Below are positions 9,139 to 21,230 of a stretch of 64,000 nt of DNA, piece by piece. The translations under genes were made by a program, and so were the position numbers. The notes beneath the pieces were generated by a model that was not told the origin of the DNA, made no database searches, and saw nothing but the letters and a program-made list of their open reading frames with translations. The stretch comes from Catonia carolina. Lineage: Eukaryota > Arthropoda > Insecta > Hemiptera > Achilidae. Numbering within the stretch: position 1 is the first letter of the stretch; every line of letters starts with the position of its first letter. Location: NCBI GenBank assembly GCA_035578175.1, contig JAQMRL010000006.1:67109001-67173000 (forward strand), in the 5' to 3' direction.

Positions 9139-9625
9139 CTGGTGTGAAACACTCACACACTTCTTTTTACCCTGATAAATAATTAAAAAATCATGAATTA
9201 AAATACCTAACCATTGAAAATCTGACCCAAAATACAAATGAACCATCGTAAAACTTAAAATACAGAAAATCAGTAATTGCCTCTGAACTAGGCTCTGTGA
9301 AAAAATGCTTATAACATAAGTTTTTTATTTACGTTGATTATATACTACACTTTTGCCCTAATTGCATGTTAAGGTCGCAAACTTAAAAAGAAACATTTTA
9401 TTTTCTACAAGAGCACAGGGCTCCCAATAATTTCAGCAAATATGGTGCTTACCCTACCAAGCTGAGCATAACAAAATATGTAAATTAGGCAATTTTTTAA
9501 AAAAAAGTAGGGACATTTCTGAGAAAATCGCAAAAATGTTAAAAATTGCTCGAATAAAATACTACTTCCGGTTGATTTTGTTGAAAATGTCCATGTAGGG
9601 TCCTATTTAGTAGCACCTAGTTTTA
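9139..9625 (-). repeat. Fragment of the foldback repeat family (left half)
   Basis: This matches 30765-31480 in the same order: TCTGGTGTGAAACACTCACAC, later CCCAATAATTTCAGCAAA, GAGAAAATCGCAAAAA and ACTACTTCCGGTTGA. It is the same dispersed AT-rich family that forms the large inverted repeat at 30.8-33.1 kb. No coding capacity. Strand is arbitrary. Confidence 0.7.
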
Positions 9626-9946
9626 GCTCGATAGCGTGAAGTTGAGGATAGTGCTTCTTTCTGGATTTACCTTCCAGTAGGTTGGCCATGTTGTGACAGT
9701 AATATGAAAATGCGCGGCTTGAGGCCCCAGGCGACAAATCATTGATGAACTTCAAACAACGTAGTGACTCTAGACTCAAGGTCGTAGGAATGACGCAAAC
9801 TCATATAGTCGTCCAAAGTCCGTCGTAGTGAGCGGATCGCTTAGATAAGAACTAGCCTTTGTATTGCACAAGAGCAAGCGTAGTCTTGCTTACTAAATTA
9901 TTATAGTATAACCTTTTGAATTTATTATTTTATTTTTTTATTCGTA

Positions 9947-10892
9947 ATGTTTGGTAACTGCAGCGCGTGTGATTTAAGCTGTGAAGGGGTCAGTGATGTG
10001 TTTAAATGTGCTGGTGGTTGTAACAGTGTTTACCACAATAAATGTGCGTCGAATAAGTTTCCGGAGGGAATGTTGACACGTGGTGCGAGGAAGGACTGGT
10101 ATTGTGGGGATTGCAAAAAATCTAAGACCCCATCCATTAGCAGTAAGTCAGAGGATAATTCCACTTCTCTGACTAAAGAATTTATGATTCAGCTCATTCA
10201 AGAAAGAAATTTTCGGTGAGTTAAAATCGTACGCAAGCCAGTTTCAAGAATTTCAGAAGTCGCTGGAGTTTTTCTCGACTAAACTTGATGAGTCTAATAT
10301 GAATATGGAGGCCATTAGGTCTCAAAATAAGGAAATTATGGAAGACAACAGAAGTTTAAAGCAGGAATCACGTGTGCTATCCCAACGAATTGGCGTGCTG
10401 GAAAACAAGGTGAGGGAGTTGAAACAGTACTCTAGGCGGAATAATATCGAAGTTAACGGCAGACCAAAAACACCAGATGAAAGTGAAATGGAAATTCTGC
10501 GTGATCTGGGTCGAGTCATCGGGGTGGAGGTTGATGTGAGGGAGGTAGTAGCAGTGCACAGGGTACCATCATACAATAAAGCTAGGACTCCGTCTCTCAT
10601 TGCTCGTTTCACCACCCGGGAACAGCGCGATACCTGGTTAAAGAAGTACCGAGAGAAAAAACGTATCATGGCTTGCGATGTCAACAGGGATTTTGCGGCG
10701 ACCAGGGTCTACATCGGGGAACACCTCACACCTGATAATAAGGTTCTCCTAGCTCAGATGAAGGAGATATGCAAGTCTGAGAATGTACGGTTTGTGTGGT
10801 GCCGTGGGGGCAAATTCTACGTGCGTAAGTCAGAGGGTCACAAAAGTGTTAGAGTCATCCAGGCTGATGATATCAAGAAGATTAACTGGTAG
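9947..10892 (+). pseudogene. LINE ORF1: PHD finger, coiled coil, FP-like domain (one frameshift)
   Basis: The N-terminal 65 residues hold a PHD-type zinc finger with Cys/His in C-x2-C, C-x3-C, H-x4-C, C-x2-C spacing (CSACDLSC, CAGGC, YHNKC, WYCGDC). A coiled coil follows (SQNKEIMEDNRSLKQES, then a Leu/Arg-rich stretch with QYSRRNNIEVNG). The C-terminal domain (VYIGEHLTPDNK, FVWCRGGKFYVRKSEG) resembles the C-terminal region of baculovirus FP proteins, which is common in insect LINE ORF1 proteins. A single frameshift near 10205-10215 separates 9947-10219 from 10299-10892; the bridging frame is open. The intact protein would have had about 315 aa. Such proteins bind the element's RNA as a chaperone. 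Confidence 0.85.
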
Positions 10893-11309
10893 GGGTATTG
10901 AGTATTTTGTTTGTTATAATGGACATCTCTATCGCGGTGAGTTTTGTTTTTGGCCAAATTATTGTTTTGTTCAATTGCGATATTATGTATATGTTAAATT
11001 AAATTTTGTTTTGGTTCTTTGAAACTGTACAGCATTAGGAATATTGTTTATGTTAATTACTTTGTTGTGGGTAAACTTATGTATAGGCTTATAATCCGAT
11101 TTGATTTATCAACCTTTGATTGTTTGTACAATTTGTATTTATTTATTTTTTCACATGTCGGGCATGAGCCAATGTTTTTTATTAACAATTTTTTTATTTT
11201 TTATGTTACTTTTTTCGAATGTTGTATCAGTAAGTGTCAATTTCTTTGGCATACTAACCTGCTATACTAATTGTTGTGTACAATCTTAGTTTTGTTGTAT
11301 TAATGTCAA

Positions 11310-13194
11310 ATGGACACAGAATGTATAGCGTTCAATGATTTGGAGAACAACTTTTTCGTTTCTCATGACATGAAAATTAACTTTATCAATGTCAATATAA
11401 GAAGCATTAGGAAAAACTTCAATTTGTTTATTGCCCTATTTAATAAACTCTTAGAATCCAAATCGATACAATTTGTGATAATGAGTGAAATCTGGATAAC
11501 TAATGCGGAATTAAAACTATGAAATTTCTGGTTATTTTTGCTTCGCTAATTGTAATGAGACTTATCGGGCCGGAGGCTCTCTAATCTATGTAGATAAGAA
11601 CATTAATGCTACTCAGGTCCCATGCCGTCTCACCTCGGCTGACTGTACACTCTTACAACTTAAAATTGATAATTTGCTTTTTTCTATTGCTGGTCTGTAT
11701 AGACTCCATGGTGTTTCGCTATCAATTTTTTTACAAGAACTCCCGACTTTCCTTGCAAAATTTAAAACAAACGCACTGTTTTTTGGTGATGTAAATGTGG
11801 ACATACTCGGAAAGGCAAATAATCCTGATAGGGATCGTTATATTTCAATCATGAACAACAGTGGACTTACGTAATTAATCAACATTCCTACTCGCATAAC
11901 TGATATTTCTAAAACATGTATAGACCATATTTTTGTTCGTTGCAGTAATATGAATGCACTGAAAGGTGGTGTTTTTGATATCGACTTATCTGACCATTGT
12001 GCAGTTGGATTAAATCTTTCTATCCCTAATAAAAAGTCATTTATTCCTAATCATGTCTATGATAACAAAAAATACATTGATATAAATAAATTAAAATCAC
12101 ACCTCCAATTAATAAACTGGAACGGAATTTTTAACAAAAATGATGTTGATTTCAGCTTCAATCAATTTCATTCTTTACTATCAAGTTGTTTCTTAGAAAA
12201 TTTAATTAAGTGAACAATTGTTTAAGTGATGAGAGGGTGGCAGGAGTTGGCGTCCCTCAGGGATCTGTCATTTCAGCAGATCTTTTCTCGTTATTTATTA
12301 ACGATTTATTATTTGAACCCTTCTATGGTAGAATTACAGCTTTTGCTGATGATATTGCATTTATCTACGCAAGCGATGAATGGTCGAAAATTTATGACTT
12401 TATATCACATGATTTAGTATTGCTAAGAAAATGGTGTGAGAGAAATGCAATGGTAGTAAATGCATCAAAAACAAAAATAATTAGTTTTGACTTAGTCGGT
12501 GTCAATTTCGATCGTGACATTAAATATCACGTTTGTTCCGATCCTGTTGGATGCAGCTGCGAAGTAATTGAACAGGTAAAAGAAATAAAATATTTAGGAT
12601 TGATTCTTGATGATAAGGTCTCCTTTAGAAATCATGTAAATCAGCTACATTCTGATATCAGTAAATCAATTCGGGCATTTTATTTCTTAAGAAACCTTTG
12701 TGGCTTACATTTAATGAGATCTTTATACTTTTCTTTGGTTCAATCGCGTCTTCAGTATGCTAATGAATTTTGGGGGCGGTACTCATGATAAACTAATAAA
12801 TAAATTGTTTGTAACTCAAAAATATTTCATTAAAATATTATTATTTAAACGTCAGAGAGACAGTACTGTTAATGATTTTAAAAATTTACGTATCATGCCC
12901 ATTAAAAACTTATTTATTTTTAAAGTTTTAAAACTATTTTATAAAAAAAGTGGCAACAGAGGTACTGAAAACTTATATCACAGAACTAGAGGTTCAAGCC
13001 AACAACTTTTTGTAAGACCGAAAGTTAATAAATCCTTTTTTGCTAAAACTTTTGTTTTTTTGGGTCCGAAGTGTTTTAATCTGTTGCCTATTGAAATTAA
13101 AAATAGCTTAAACGTGTTAATATTTGCAAGAAAAGTTAAAGATTGGCTCAATGAGATAACTGATGTTGATTCACTTGTAAGAATTGTTGGTTAG
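11310..13194 (+). pseudogene. LINE ORF2: endonuclease and reverse transcriptase, broken
   Basis: The N-terminal part (INFINVNIRSIRKNF, FVIMSEIWI) is an AP-like endonuclease. After a frameshift near 11520 it continues with GGSLIYVDKN, FGDVNVDIL and finally LSDHCAVGL (endonuclease D-H motif, about 11990). A deletion near 12210 then joins directly to late RT motifs: GVPQGSVIS (12250), AFADDIAF (12343, catalytic Asp pair intact) and KYLGLILDD (12590). The last part (12757-13194, a frame change) is the typical Jockey/CR1 C terminus. RT motifs 0 to 3 are missing, so the enzyme cannot work. Confidence 0.85.
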
Positions 13195-14188
13195 TGTTGG
13201 TGTTTTACCGTTGCTGACTTGCAGTGCTTGCTATTCAGTCTTTGTAGGAATTTACTGATCTTGGAAAAATTATATAACAATAATAACTGATTTTAGTGTT
13301 AGTCATGTACAGGTGAATATCTGCTCTGAAGATTGACGGCTGGGTTAATATTGTTGTTAAAAAATATAGTTAACATGCGCTGTAGCTGCAGCTAAAATTT
13401 GAATTGTCATTTGTAGTGGATGACGACATTTGATGTGTAATTTATTTCTATAATTCATTTGTAAACTTGTTTTTATGTATTTTGTATTTTTTTTTATATA
13501 TATATAACCACCGTTTACTTGAGTTGGTGGTTTTTTATTCCTAGTAGATAAGATATAATTTTGTATTTGTATAATGTGGAATGGGGTGTATGGGTTGTAT
13601 GGAGGGATAGCACCTTTCCTACACTGGGCGACCACATCAGGCTAACTGATGGCTCAGTGAGACTGGTTCCCACATACAATCAGCTCTCACTTTTGGCTCT
13701 AAGAAGGCACACAGCTGGCCACACCCCGGTAAACCATGTTGGTCCATGGACTAGACAAAGTGAGGGTCTCTAGTGGTACCAAAATCACTAGTAAGGTAGC
13801 GTCTGTACTCCATGTTAGGAGCGGCTACGAAAGGCGTCTGTACTTCATGTTAGGGGCGGCCTATCTAAAACCTACGGGTGGACATGACTCGAAGCTGCAG
13901 TGAAAGCAACATGTCTAAGGAGAAAACCTGATCAGAATCCTGCAAGTTCAGATGCAGTGAGGTGGCGGCCGAGTGATTGCCGGGATAAGCAATACACCCA
14001 CTTATTAGCCAACGGCTTCGGGCGGATGAGAGGGTAAGTGGTAGGGGCACTCTCTTGTCCTAGGGTTAAGAAATTGACCCCAAAGGCGGATGAACCAAAG
14101 TTTTGGTGAACGGCATAAGAATGTAGAAGGCTGAGGACAACCACTACATTAAAGATTCTATTGAATAGTCCTAGTAAAAAATTATATT

Positions 14189-16045
14189 ATGTCTATGGTA
14201 ATGCTCAAAACTAAATATAATTCCGGAGTAAGTTCCCCAGTCGGTTCTCCGGGGGGAACAGTTATGAGCACGCATCGACTAAAACTCAAGCAAGTGCAAA
14301 AAATTGGTACGTGGAATGTACGTAGTCTATTCCAGGCTGGTAAGATTAACAACGTAATTAAGGAAATGCAAAGACTCAACATTAGTATTCTTGGTTGCAG
14401 CGAAGTTAGATGGCCAAACTCGGGGCAGTGTGAAATAAACGACTATACAGTATATTTCTGCGGAGATACAACCAATAGAAATAAAAACGGAATTGCTATA
14501 ATAGTGAATGAAGAAGTTAAAAGATGCGTACTTAGTTTCATTAGCATCTCAGATAGAGTGGTACTACTGAAAATTAAGGCCAAACCCTACAATATGAACA
14601 TCATACAATTGTATGCTCCAACTTCAGAAAGCTCAGATCAGGAAGTGGAAGTCTTCTATGAACAACTAAAAACAGCCTTAAAACATACAAAAAAGGAGGA
14701 AGTTAATCTTCTGATGGGAGACTTTAACGCTAAAGTGGGCAAAGGAGCGGTCAATAACACGGTGGGTCAATTTGGGCTGGGAACTCGGAATGATAGAGGA
14801 GACCGTCTTATTCAGTTCTGTCAAGAAGTGGACAGTGTAATAATGAACACATTTTTCCAATTACCACCTCGAAGATTATACAGGGTGATTCATGAAGTTC
14901 TCCCCCCACTTCTACAGCACATTGTACTAGTAAAAATAATGAAAAAATGTTATATAAACATAGGTCCGAAAACGCTTCGTTAGCGAGTTACAGCTAGCGA
15001 AAGTTTCGCCTGGATTTCAGTTCACCAGGTGAAATGAGGTCTTCCTGGAATTGTGGTAAGGTAGATTAAGGGGCGAATTCAATCATTTCTTATGGTTTTT
15101 GATCTGATAAATTGAATAAAACAGGTCCCAGAACTGTAAGTTAAATAGTTTTTGAGAAAACCAGTGTCAAATGCAAAAAATGGAGTGAAAATCACATTTT
15201 TTCATCTTTGGGCAAGAATAACTTTGTTATTTCACCAAGAAACAGTTAAAAATTTTCAATAAAAAATGTAGAAAATTTTATTCTGAACAAACCGGTGTAA
15301 ATAAAGTACACAGAAAGCGAATAGTTTTTGAGAAAACCAGTGTCAAATGCAAAAAAATGGAGTGAAAAAAACACATTTTTTCATTTTAGTTTTTCCGGTT
15401 AATTTTACTTTGTACTCTTATGAATAAAAACTCATTTAATCAAACATCTATTCGCTTTCTGTGTACTTAATTTACACCGGTTTGTTCAGAATAAAATTTT
15501 CTACATGTTTTATTGAAAAATTTTAACTGTTTCTTGGTGAAATAACACAGTTATCCTTGCCCAAAGATGAAAAAATAAGTTTTTCACTCCATTTTTTGCA
15601 TTTGACACTGGTTTTCTTAAAAACTATTTAACTTACAGATCTGGGACCTGTTTTATTCAATTTATCAGATCAAAAACCATAAGAAATGATTGAATTCGCC
15701 CCTTAATCTACCTTACCACAATTCCAGGAAGACCTCATTTCACCTGGTGAACTGAAATCCAGGCGAAACTTTCGCTAGCTGTAACTCGCTAACGAAGCGT
15801 TTTCGGACCTATGTTTATATAACATTTTTTCATTATTTTTACTAGTACAATGTGCTGTAGAAGTGGGGGGAGAACTTCATGAATCACATACTTGGAAGTC
15901 TCTGGCTGACTGTCCCGAGAAAATTATCAGAAACCAAATTGACTATATTATTATAAATAAAAGATTCCAGAATTCTGTAAAATCGGCAAAGAAATACCCT
16001 GGGGCAGACGTTCCTTCGGATCACAATCTACTACTGGCACTATAA
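14189..16045 (+). pseudogene. RTE-like ORF, AP-type endonuclease domain, interrupted
   Basis: 14189-14880 encodes an apurinic-like endonuclease: KIGTWNVRSLFQAGK (first catalytic Asn), LGCSEVRWP (Glu), LYAPT, LLMGDFNAKVG (Asp/Asn), GDRLIQFC, then RRLY. The frame continues after the foldback at 15891 with WKS..., QIDYIIINKRF and finally VPSDHNLLLAL, the C-terminal Ser-Asp-His motif. The start at 14189 is the first ATG of the open frame; a second lies at 14264. Apart from the insertion the endonuclease domain looks intact. Stops follow at 16045 with no reverse transcriptase. RTE clade assigned by motif style. Confidence 0.8.
14881..15888. mobile_element. Foldback DNA element, TA target duplication
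   Basis: A 1,008-bp element made almost wholly of two inverted arms: 14881-15323 and 15450-15888, with about 125 bp between. It starts CAGGGTGATTCATGAAG and ends CTTCATGAATCACA. TA dinucleotides at 14879-14880 and 15889-15890 mark a Tc1/mariner-type target. Removing it restores the LINE reading frame (RRLY|TWKS), which fixes the insertion point. The right end lacks a few bases of the CAGGG terminus. No transposase. Confidence 0.88.
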
Positions 16046-18199
16046 ATATCTATCTAAACTATAAAAATATCTATCTAAACTTTTAAATTTATATACAAAA
16101 TCTAGGTCATCCCAAGTAAAAGAAAATTGTAATTAACCCACTTGTGAGTAATATTCATAAAGCGAGTAAATTTATTTACTTCGATTAGGTGATACCAAAC
16201 TGAATCTCCCATGCTTCCTCACCATATTTGGATGAGTCAACGGAAAAACGTTGCAAATAACAAAAACAAATTTTTATAGAAAGTGAAAGATACCATCTCA
16301 TTCTTAGCTGAATAACGACTTTTCATTGTATGACGTTTTTGTTTCAACAATTTCCGAGATTTTAGTTACAATTCTACCCGTTAGAATTCTATATTATCAT
16401 TTTGGATTGCTCTGTCATATAACTACACCATCAATGTGATTGGAAATTATTTAATTGAGAATTAAAAAACTCATTTCTGAAAATGAGCACTTAAATCTAT
16501 AAGAAATAATTTGTTATCAATTAGTTATATTGTAAGATTTGTTTGTCCTTGTTAAGATTCCACACAATCAAATGTACGATAATTTGTTTTATAGCATTCT
16601 AAGCAAAAGTAGGCTTACGATTTTCTTACTCCTACATTAATTCTTTTCGACTTTCCATCTGTAATGCATGTTGAACAACCCCGCGTCACTTGAAGATACA
16701 ATACGGATAAATTTGAAAAGTTGATAGCTTCAAGTAACTCGAAAATTTAAGACTAGCGAAAAAGAAACGAACAACATCTAACAAGGGAAAATGACTGGTG
16801 TACTCTAAGGAACTTATAACTTATATAAGAAGAAAACACTCTCTTGACAAGCAAATATTAAACATGATAATACTGCGATAAAACCTGCAAGTCTGTACGC
16901 AACTGAGTGTTCTTGTATGGCCAGGAAAAGCTGGTCTAAGAGAATCAAAGACATTTCAGAGCACATTCAGGCAGGTATCAATGTTGGTCTCATTTATTTA
17001 GTTGCTAGTACTTGATTGTAGTGAAGCAATCAGCAGCTGAGAGAAGAATAGGATTTTGGGTAAATCTTAATTGAAGACTCAATGAAATAAGTGTCAAAAG
17101 TTTTCCTGTGAATTGTTAAACCTACTATAGAAAAAGGCACCCAAAGACAAACAAAAATTAAATAAAACAATTTAAATACTAATAAAAAGCTTATCAGTAG
17201 ACATTTTACCCTTAGTCATAAAAAAGCTGAAAAAATTATTAATGTTTTCTTAAACAATAGACAGTCAATCCTTAAAATTAAATATAAAACTTAATTAAAT
17301 ACATGCAGTATTTAATAAAAAATTTAAAACACTTACTGATTCAGAATGTAATCAAAGAGTGTTCTCTTTTGAGAAGAGCTCTTCGTATTCCTGCTGAACT
17401 GTCTTACTAAAGAACATGAGCGAATTTATATAGACAGAGTGAATCAGCATCATAATGTGATAGAATAGCTTTATCCCCTCTCCATTTTTCATACGTAGCT
17501 GAACGCTACGATCGATTATATCCCTCTAATTTAACACGTGGTATGTTTGCGAGTTGATATTGCTCAGAACTCATACTGGCTTAACTTTTTTAATTTTATT
17601 TCAACTGATTTACAGGTGTTTCCCTACGTTTACTTCTTTCTTTTAGTTATTTGTATCAACGAGTAAGGGAAGGCTGGGCTAAGTTATTAGCCATTTAATG
17701 TGAATTTAGCCGTGATATCCAAATTAACAGTAGATAGTTAAATGGGACCGTAGTCACCGACTAGTGAAATGAACAGGCATTTACTTTACCAGAACGTTCT
17801 AAAATTTTATCAGTTTATTGCTTTTTTTAATCCAGTCAGTTGGTAAGACAAATAGTAAACTATGCAAGGGAAATGGTAACAAAACAACATGGAAAATGTC
17901 ATACTATACTTAGCAAATGAAACGAGGGATATAAGTTTTTTCTCTACAGTAATGCGTAATTTGTTAAACATCTTCTGAAATAGCTATTTTTGGGTTTATT
18001 CAAGCAAAACGGTCTTGGCAGCTTAGTTCCTGCTCAAAGCAACGAGTGATTCTAAAAATACGGAAAATTTGAAAATTAAATATATATACGAAAATTAAAA
18101 AAAATGATCTCTTATATTAAATAATATAAAAAATGTCATTTCGAAATAGGTACAATTTATTACTTGAAGATGACATTGTGTCGGTGGGCTCAAACTTTA
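16046..18199. other. AT-rich, no gene seen
   Basis: About 2.1 kb without any supported coding region, RNA gene or recognisable repeat. Ordinary AT-rich intergenic or intronic DNA as far as I can tell. Confidence 0.5.
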
Positions 18200-18600
18200 C
18201 AAAAACCTCTTGCAGTGCACGGTTCGACTTAACATCTGAACAGAAATTCAGCAATTGCTTCTAAGATCTTGGCTTTCAGTTTTTCCGTTGTAGCAGATCG
18301 ACCAAGATACACTTTGCTTTTAAAGTGACCCCACATAAATTAATCACAATCTGACATTTCAGGGGATCTGGGAGGCCATTGAATGTCACAACTTGTCGAA
18401 TTTACACGTTCGGTAAACAATTGGCGTACAGTGATTATTGATATTCCTGCAGTGTATAACGTTGATTCATCTTGTTGAAACCATTGGATGCGAATAATTT
18501 GTGAAAATATTCGTAGGTTTTGTGTAACAAAAGTGTCAAGCATTTGCTGATGGAACACAATCGTAGCGCCCTAAATTAAAATGGCGGTGGAACTCTACTT
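18200..18600 (-). pseudogene. IS630/Tc1-mariner transposase C-terminal fragment
   Basis: On the minus strand 18558-18340 gives WFQQDESTLYTA (second catalytic Asp, usually QQDGATPHTA) and DIQWPPRSPEMSDCD (usually WPPRSPDLTPCDFFLW). Out of frame this continues through WGHFKSKVYLGRS and AKILEAIAEF to about 18260. Only the C-terminal half is present, with stops and a frameshift. DNA-transposon DDE transposase, inactive. Confidence 0.75.
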
Positions 18601-18903
18601 TCGCCTCCACACTGTCGTTGTTCTTGTAAAAATCTTTAAACACAAAAGCACTTTGCACATAACTCAAAACATCCACGATAACTAAATGGTAAGGTGTCGT
18701 GGACAGGTTGGGGTAAGTAATTTATTGCTAACAATCTCACACGGCTACCAACACAAATTCGAAAACCTCCTGTCTTTTCTAATCATCCAGTATGTTGTAT
18801 ACAACCAAGCAAATATAACTTATACAAAATAACATTTTTCGATTCATCCATTTTTTTAGGGATTTCAAAATGCCCTGGCTCCTTTTCATAATTCAATATT
18901 GGT

Positions 18904-19070
18904 AAAGACTTTTATGCTGGAAAATCAAATGAATGTGCTTGATTGGCCTGTAAATTCACCAGTCTTAAATCGCATTGAGAGCTTGTGAAATATTTGTAAG
19001 AGACGTTTAGGTAAGGTGGATTTTCGAACAAAAGAACGCATGGTAACTAAGCCTTGCGCCCACCGGATCC
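18904..19070 (+). pseudogene. Tc1-like transposase C-terminal fragment
   Basis: A plus-strand frame reads FMLENQMNVLDWPVNSPV, then LNRIESL and KRRLG. This matches the Tc1 signature LDWPxxSPDLNPIExLW around the third catalytic acid. An in-frame TGA follows IESL. A short relic next to, but opposite in strand to, the IS630 fragment. Confidence 0.75.
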
Positions 19071-19258
19071 GACAAAGCAGCCATCGACGCACTACTGCGA
19101 GGGAAGATGTTGACGTTTCCACTGGACGTCGACATGCCCTGTCGCTCAGCTCCTCGACCGCTACGACGACTAAGAATGACGCTACGCCAAGACGAGCACC
19201 GCTTTAGTGGCCCTTATTATCAGGACCGCTAAAAAAAAGTTTCAACTCACCACGTAAT

Positions 19259-19294
19259 GTCACCATCTGTCACCAGATGGTGACAGATGGTGAC
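19259..19294. other. Perfect 16-bp-arm hairpin
   Basis: Arms GTCACCATCTGTCACC and GGTGACAGATGGTGAC are separated by AGAT. It follows a GC-rich patch (19050-19205) that stands out from its surroundings and may be the end of an unidentified DNA transposon. Confidence 0.8.
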
Positions 19295-19299
19295 CCCTT

Positions 19300-20764
19300 T
19301 GACGATTTGGTTAATAATTCATTGCAAATCTAGGTAAACTGCTTCCATATATACGTTCCAGATGACTCCGCTAAATGTGTTTTTGCATACTACCAGTCGC
19401 AAGTCCTGGGCCTCATCTTTCATGTTTTAACTTGTAGCATTAAAAATACACAAAGTGATAATAACCTTAATACAGGTTAGCCAACCATGTTTTATAATCT
19501 AACTGCTATTGATAATTATGTAAACATTTATAATTAAATTCTTGCATTTTGTAATTTATTAAACTGGCTAATTGTAATTAAAATCTTATTTCTATTGTAT
19601 CAAATTAAATAAAAATTAATAATCTCAACTAATAATTAAAAATCAGCTGTTAATATAGTGATGGAAGTTTTTATGTTTAAATTAATCAAAAGAGTGTTTA
19701 AAATATATAAAAAAAACATTTATTAAAATTTTAATATAAAAAATATAAGGAAATATCTACACAGTTCATCGAATAAATTGAAAAGTCTTATAAGAACACA
19801 AATTTATATTCACTTGAAGTTTTTAAAAATTATCAAGCGTAAAATAGTTAATATGAGTGTATTCATATTGAAATTGGTTGTGGTTACGATGAGCAAGATT
19901 GTGTTTCAGTGTTTGCGGGTGACGTGTTCGAATCAATTTGAAAGAAGACAATAATAATTAGCAGTGGCTTATTTGAATTTCAGTTGTTTCATATTAAAAA
20001 TGTTACAGTATTTATTTTCTTATATTACATTGAATTTTTTTGTTAACCTTCTTACGTTCAAAATGATCACTTCATGAATTTAATGTTTAACCTAAAATGT
20101 GGACATGTTGTAATGTGTATACAGGTTCAGTATTAATATTTCACGTTACAAGTTATAATAAAGCATTGATAAAAAATGTTACATACTGCTAGAACTAAAG
20201 AAAAGAAAACGTTTAAAGTACTGACATTGGCTTCTTTTTCTTGTCTATAGAAATGGTATTAACCCTTTTGTGACTGATTAGTTTAAGAATAATAACTTTT
20301 CTAATACATTAATATCCCCACGGCTTCGTGGAACTTAGATTATAAACCGACCCTTACTCACACAAACACATACGCGCGCCGCAACCTTCCTTTATCTGAC
20401 TTCGCCGGCAAAATAATAAATTTTGTTAAATTTATTGATTTTATTGTTTAACGACAGTCAGAATGAAATCCGATATCAGAAATGCTTAGGACTATTACAA
20501 AGACACTGTGTTTGCACTTATTTTTCAAGAAAAAATACGCAGGTTTTGAAAATTATTATACAATTTTGGTGAAGATAATAAAAATTAAAATGGTAGAATT
20601 GCAATCAAGTGCCTAGAAGGTGACTCACTACTGAAGTTTGTAGAACACCGCTAAGGCAGGTATTGAAGTGCTGCGCACGCACACGTGTGGTGTGTGAAGG
20701 TCAATTTATGATGTATCCACGAATCTGTGCACATATTATAATATATCGTATTAATTCAATTATA
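19300..20764. other. AT-rich, no gene seen
   Basis: No coding region, RNA gene or repeat recognised over about 1.4 kb. Confidence 0.5.
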
Positions 20765-21184
20765 ACAAATAATATCTGCCCATAATAGACAGATGGAGTG
20801 TCAAATTATTTACACTCAATCTGTCCGTTGCAGGGCTAAAATAAATAGTACTGTTTCTTATCACGTGGTCAGCCAATTAAATGACTTAATCATTTAAGAA
20901 CAGAAGAGGTAGAGGTGTAAAAGACATTAATGAGAGTTATCTCTTCTGAAAGTAATGAATTTCATTATACAGCCAGACCCTGTGGTGAATGAAGTGAAGG
21001 TATCATTTGCAGAGTGGAATGTATGTACTTTTCAGAGGGCCCGGCATGCTGATAAGCATACTTTTCCACTCAGTGAGAAAGGCAATGGTAAACCACCTCA
21101 CTCCTCGTTTTACTTAGTAAAACCTCTAGAGGTTCAAACCAGCCTTTCGGCTGATGACCTAAACAACAACAACAACAAATAATA
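20765..21184 (+). repeat. (AAC)-tailed SINE-like retroposon, copy 2
   Basis: Element 20775-21174, starting TCTGCCCATAATAG and ending GGCTGATGACCTAAACAAC plus AAC repeats. The target duplication ACAAATAATA lies at 20765-20774 and 21175-21184. The best-preserved copy in the window. Confidence 0.88.
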
Positions 21185-21230
21185 AATATATGCGTAAAAT
21201 CATTTAGAACAGTACAGTGCACATTGTAGT

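Larger units (their letters stand above)
9760..13560 (+). mobile_element. Non-LTR retrotransposon, CR1/Jockey superfamily, internally deleted
   Basis: Two ORFs in LINE order: ORF1 with PHD finger, coiled coil and FP-like C-terminal domain, and ORF2 with endonuclease and reverse transcriptase remnants. The approximate 5' UTR is 9760-9946 and the 3' UTR 13195-13560. The 3' end has a small hairpin (AACCACC at 13506-13512 with GGTGGTT at 13526-13532). The RT domain has lost its first motifs by a deletion near 12210. Ends are estimated; no clear target duplication was found. Confidence 0.8.
13575..16045 (+). mobile_element. RTE-like LINE, 3'-truncated, split by a foldback
   Basis: A GC-richer 5' UTR (about 13575-14188) precedes an endonuclease ORF. 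The ORF is interrupted at 14880/15889 by a 1,008-bp foldback element and resumes to 16045, after which no RT follows. It is a different LINE from the one ending at 13560, and the two lie end to end in the same direction. Confidence 0.75.

Noticed and set aside
10783..11289. Several overlapping plus-strand frames between LINE ORF1 and ORF2
   Set aside because: Hydrophobic, AT-driven frames in the inter-ORF spacer with no LINE motif.
20955..21182. 75-aa frame and its relatives at 27039 and 57044
   Set aside because: These recur because they lie within the (AAC) SINE. The frame differs or breaks between copies and there is no sign of selection.
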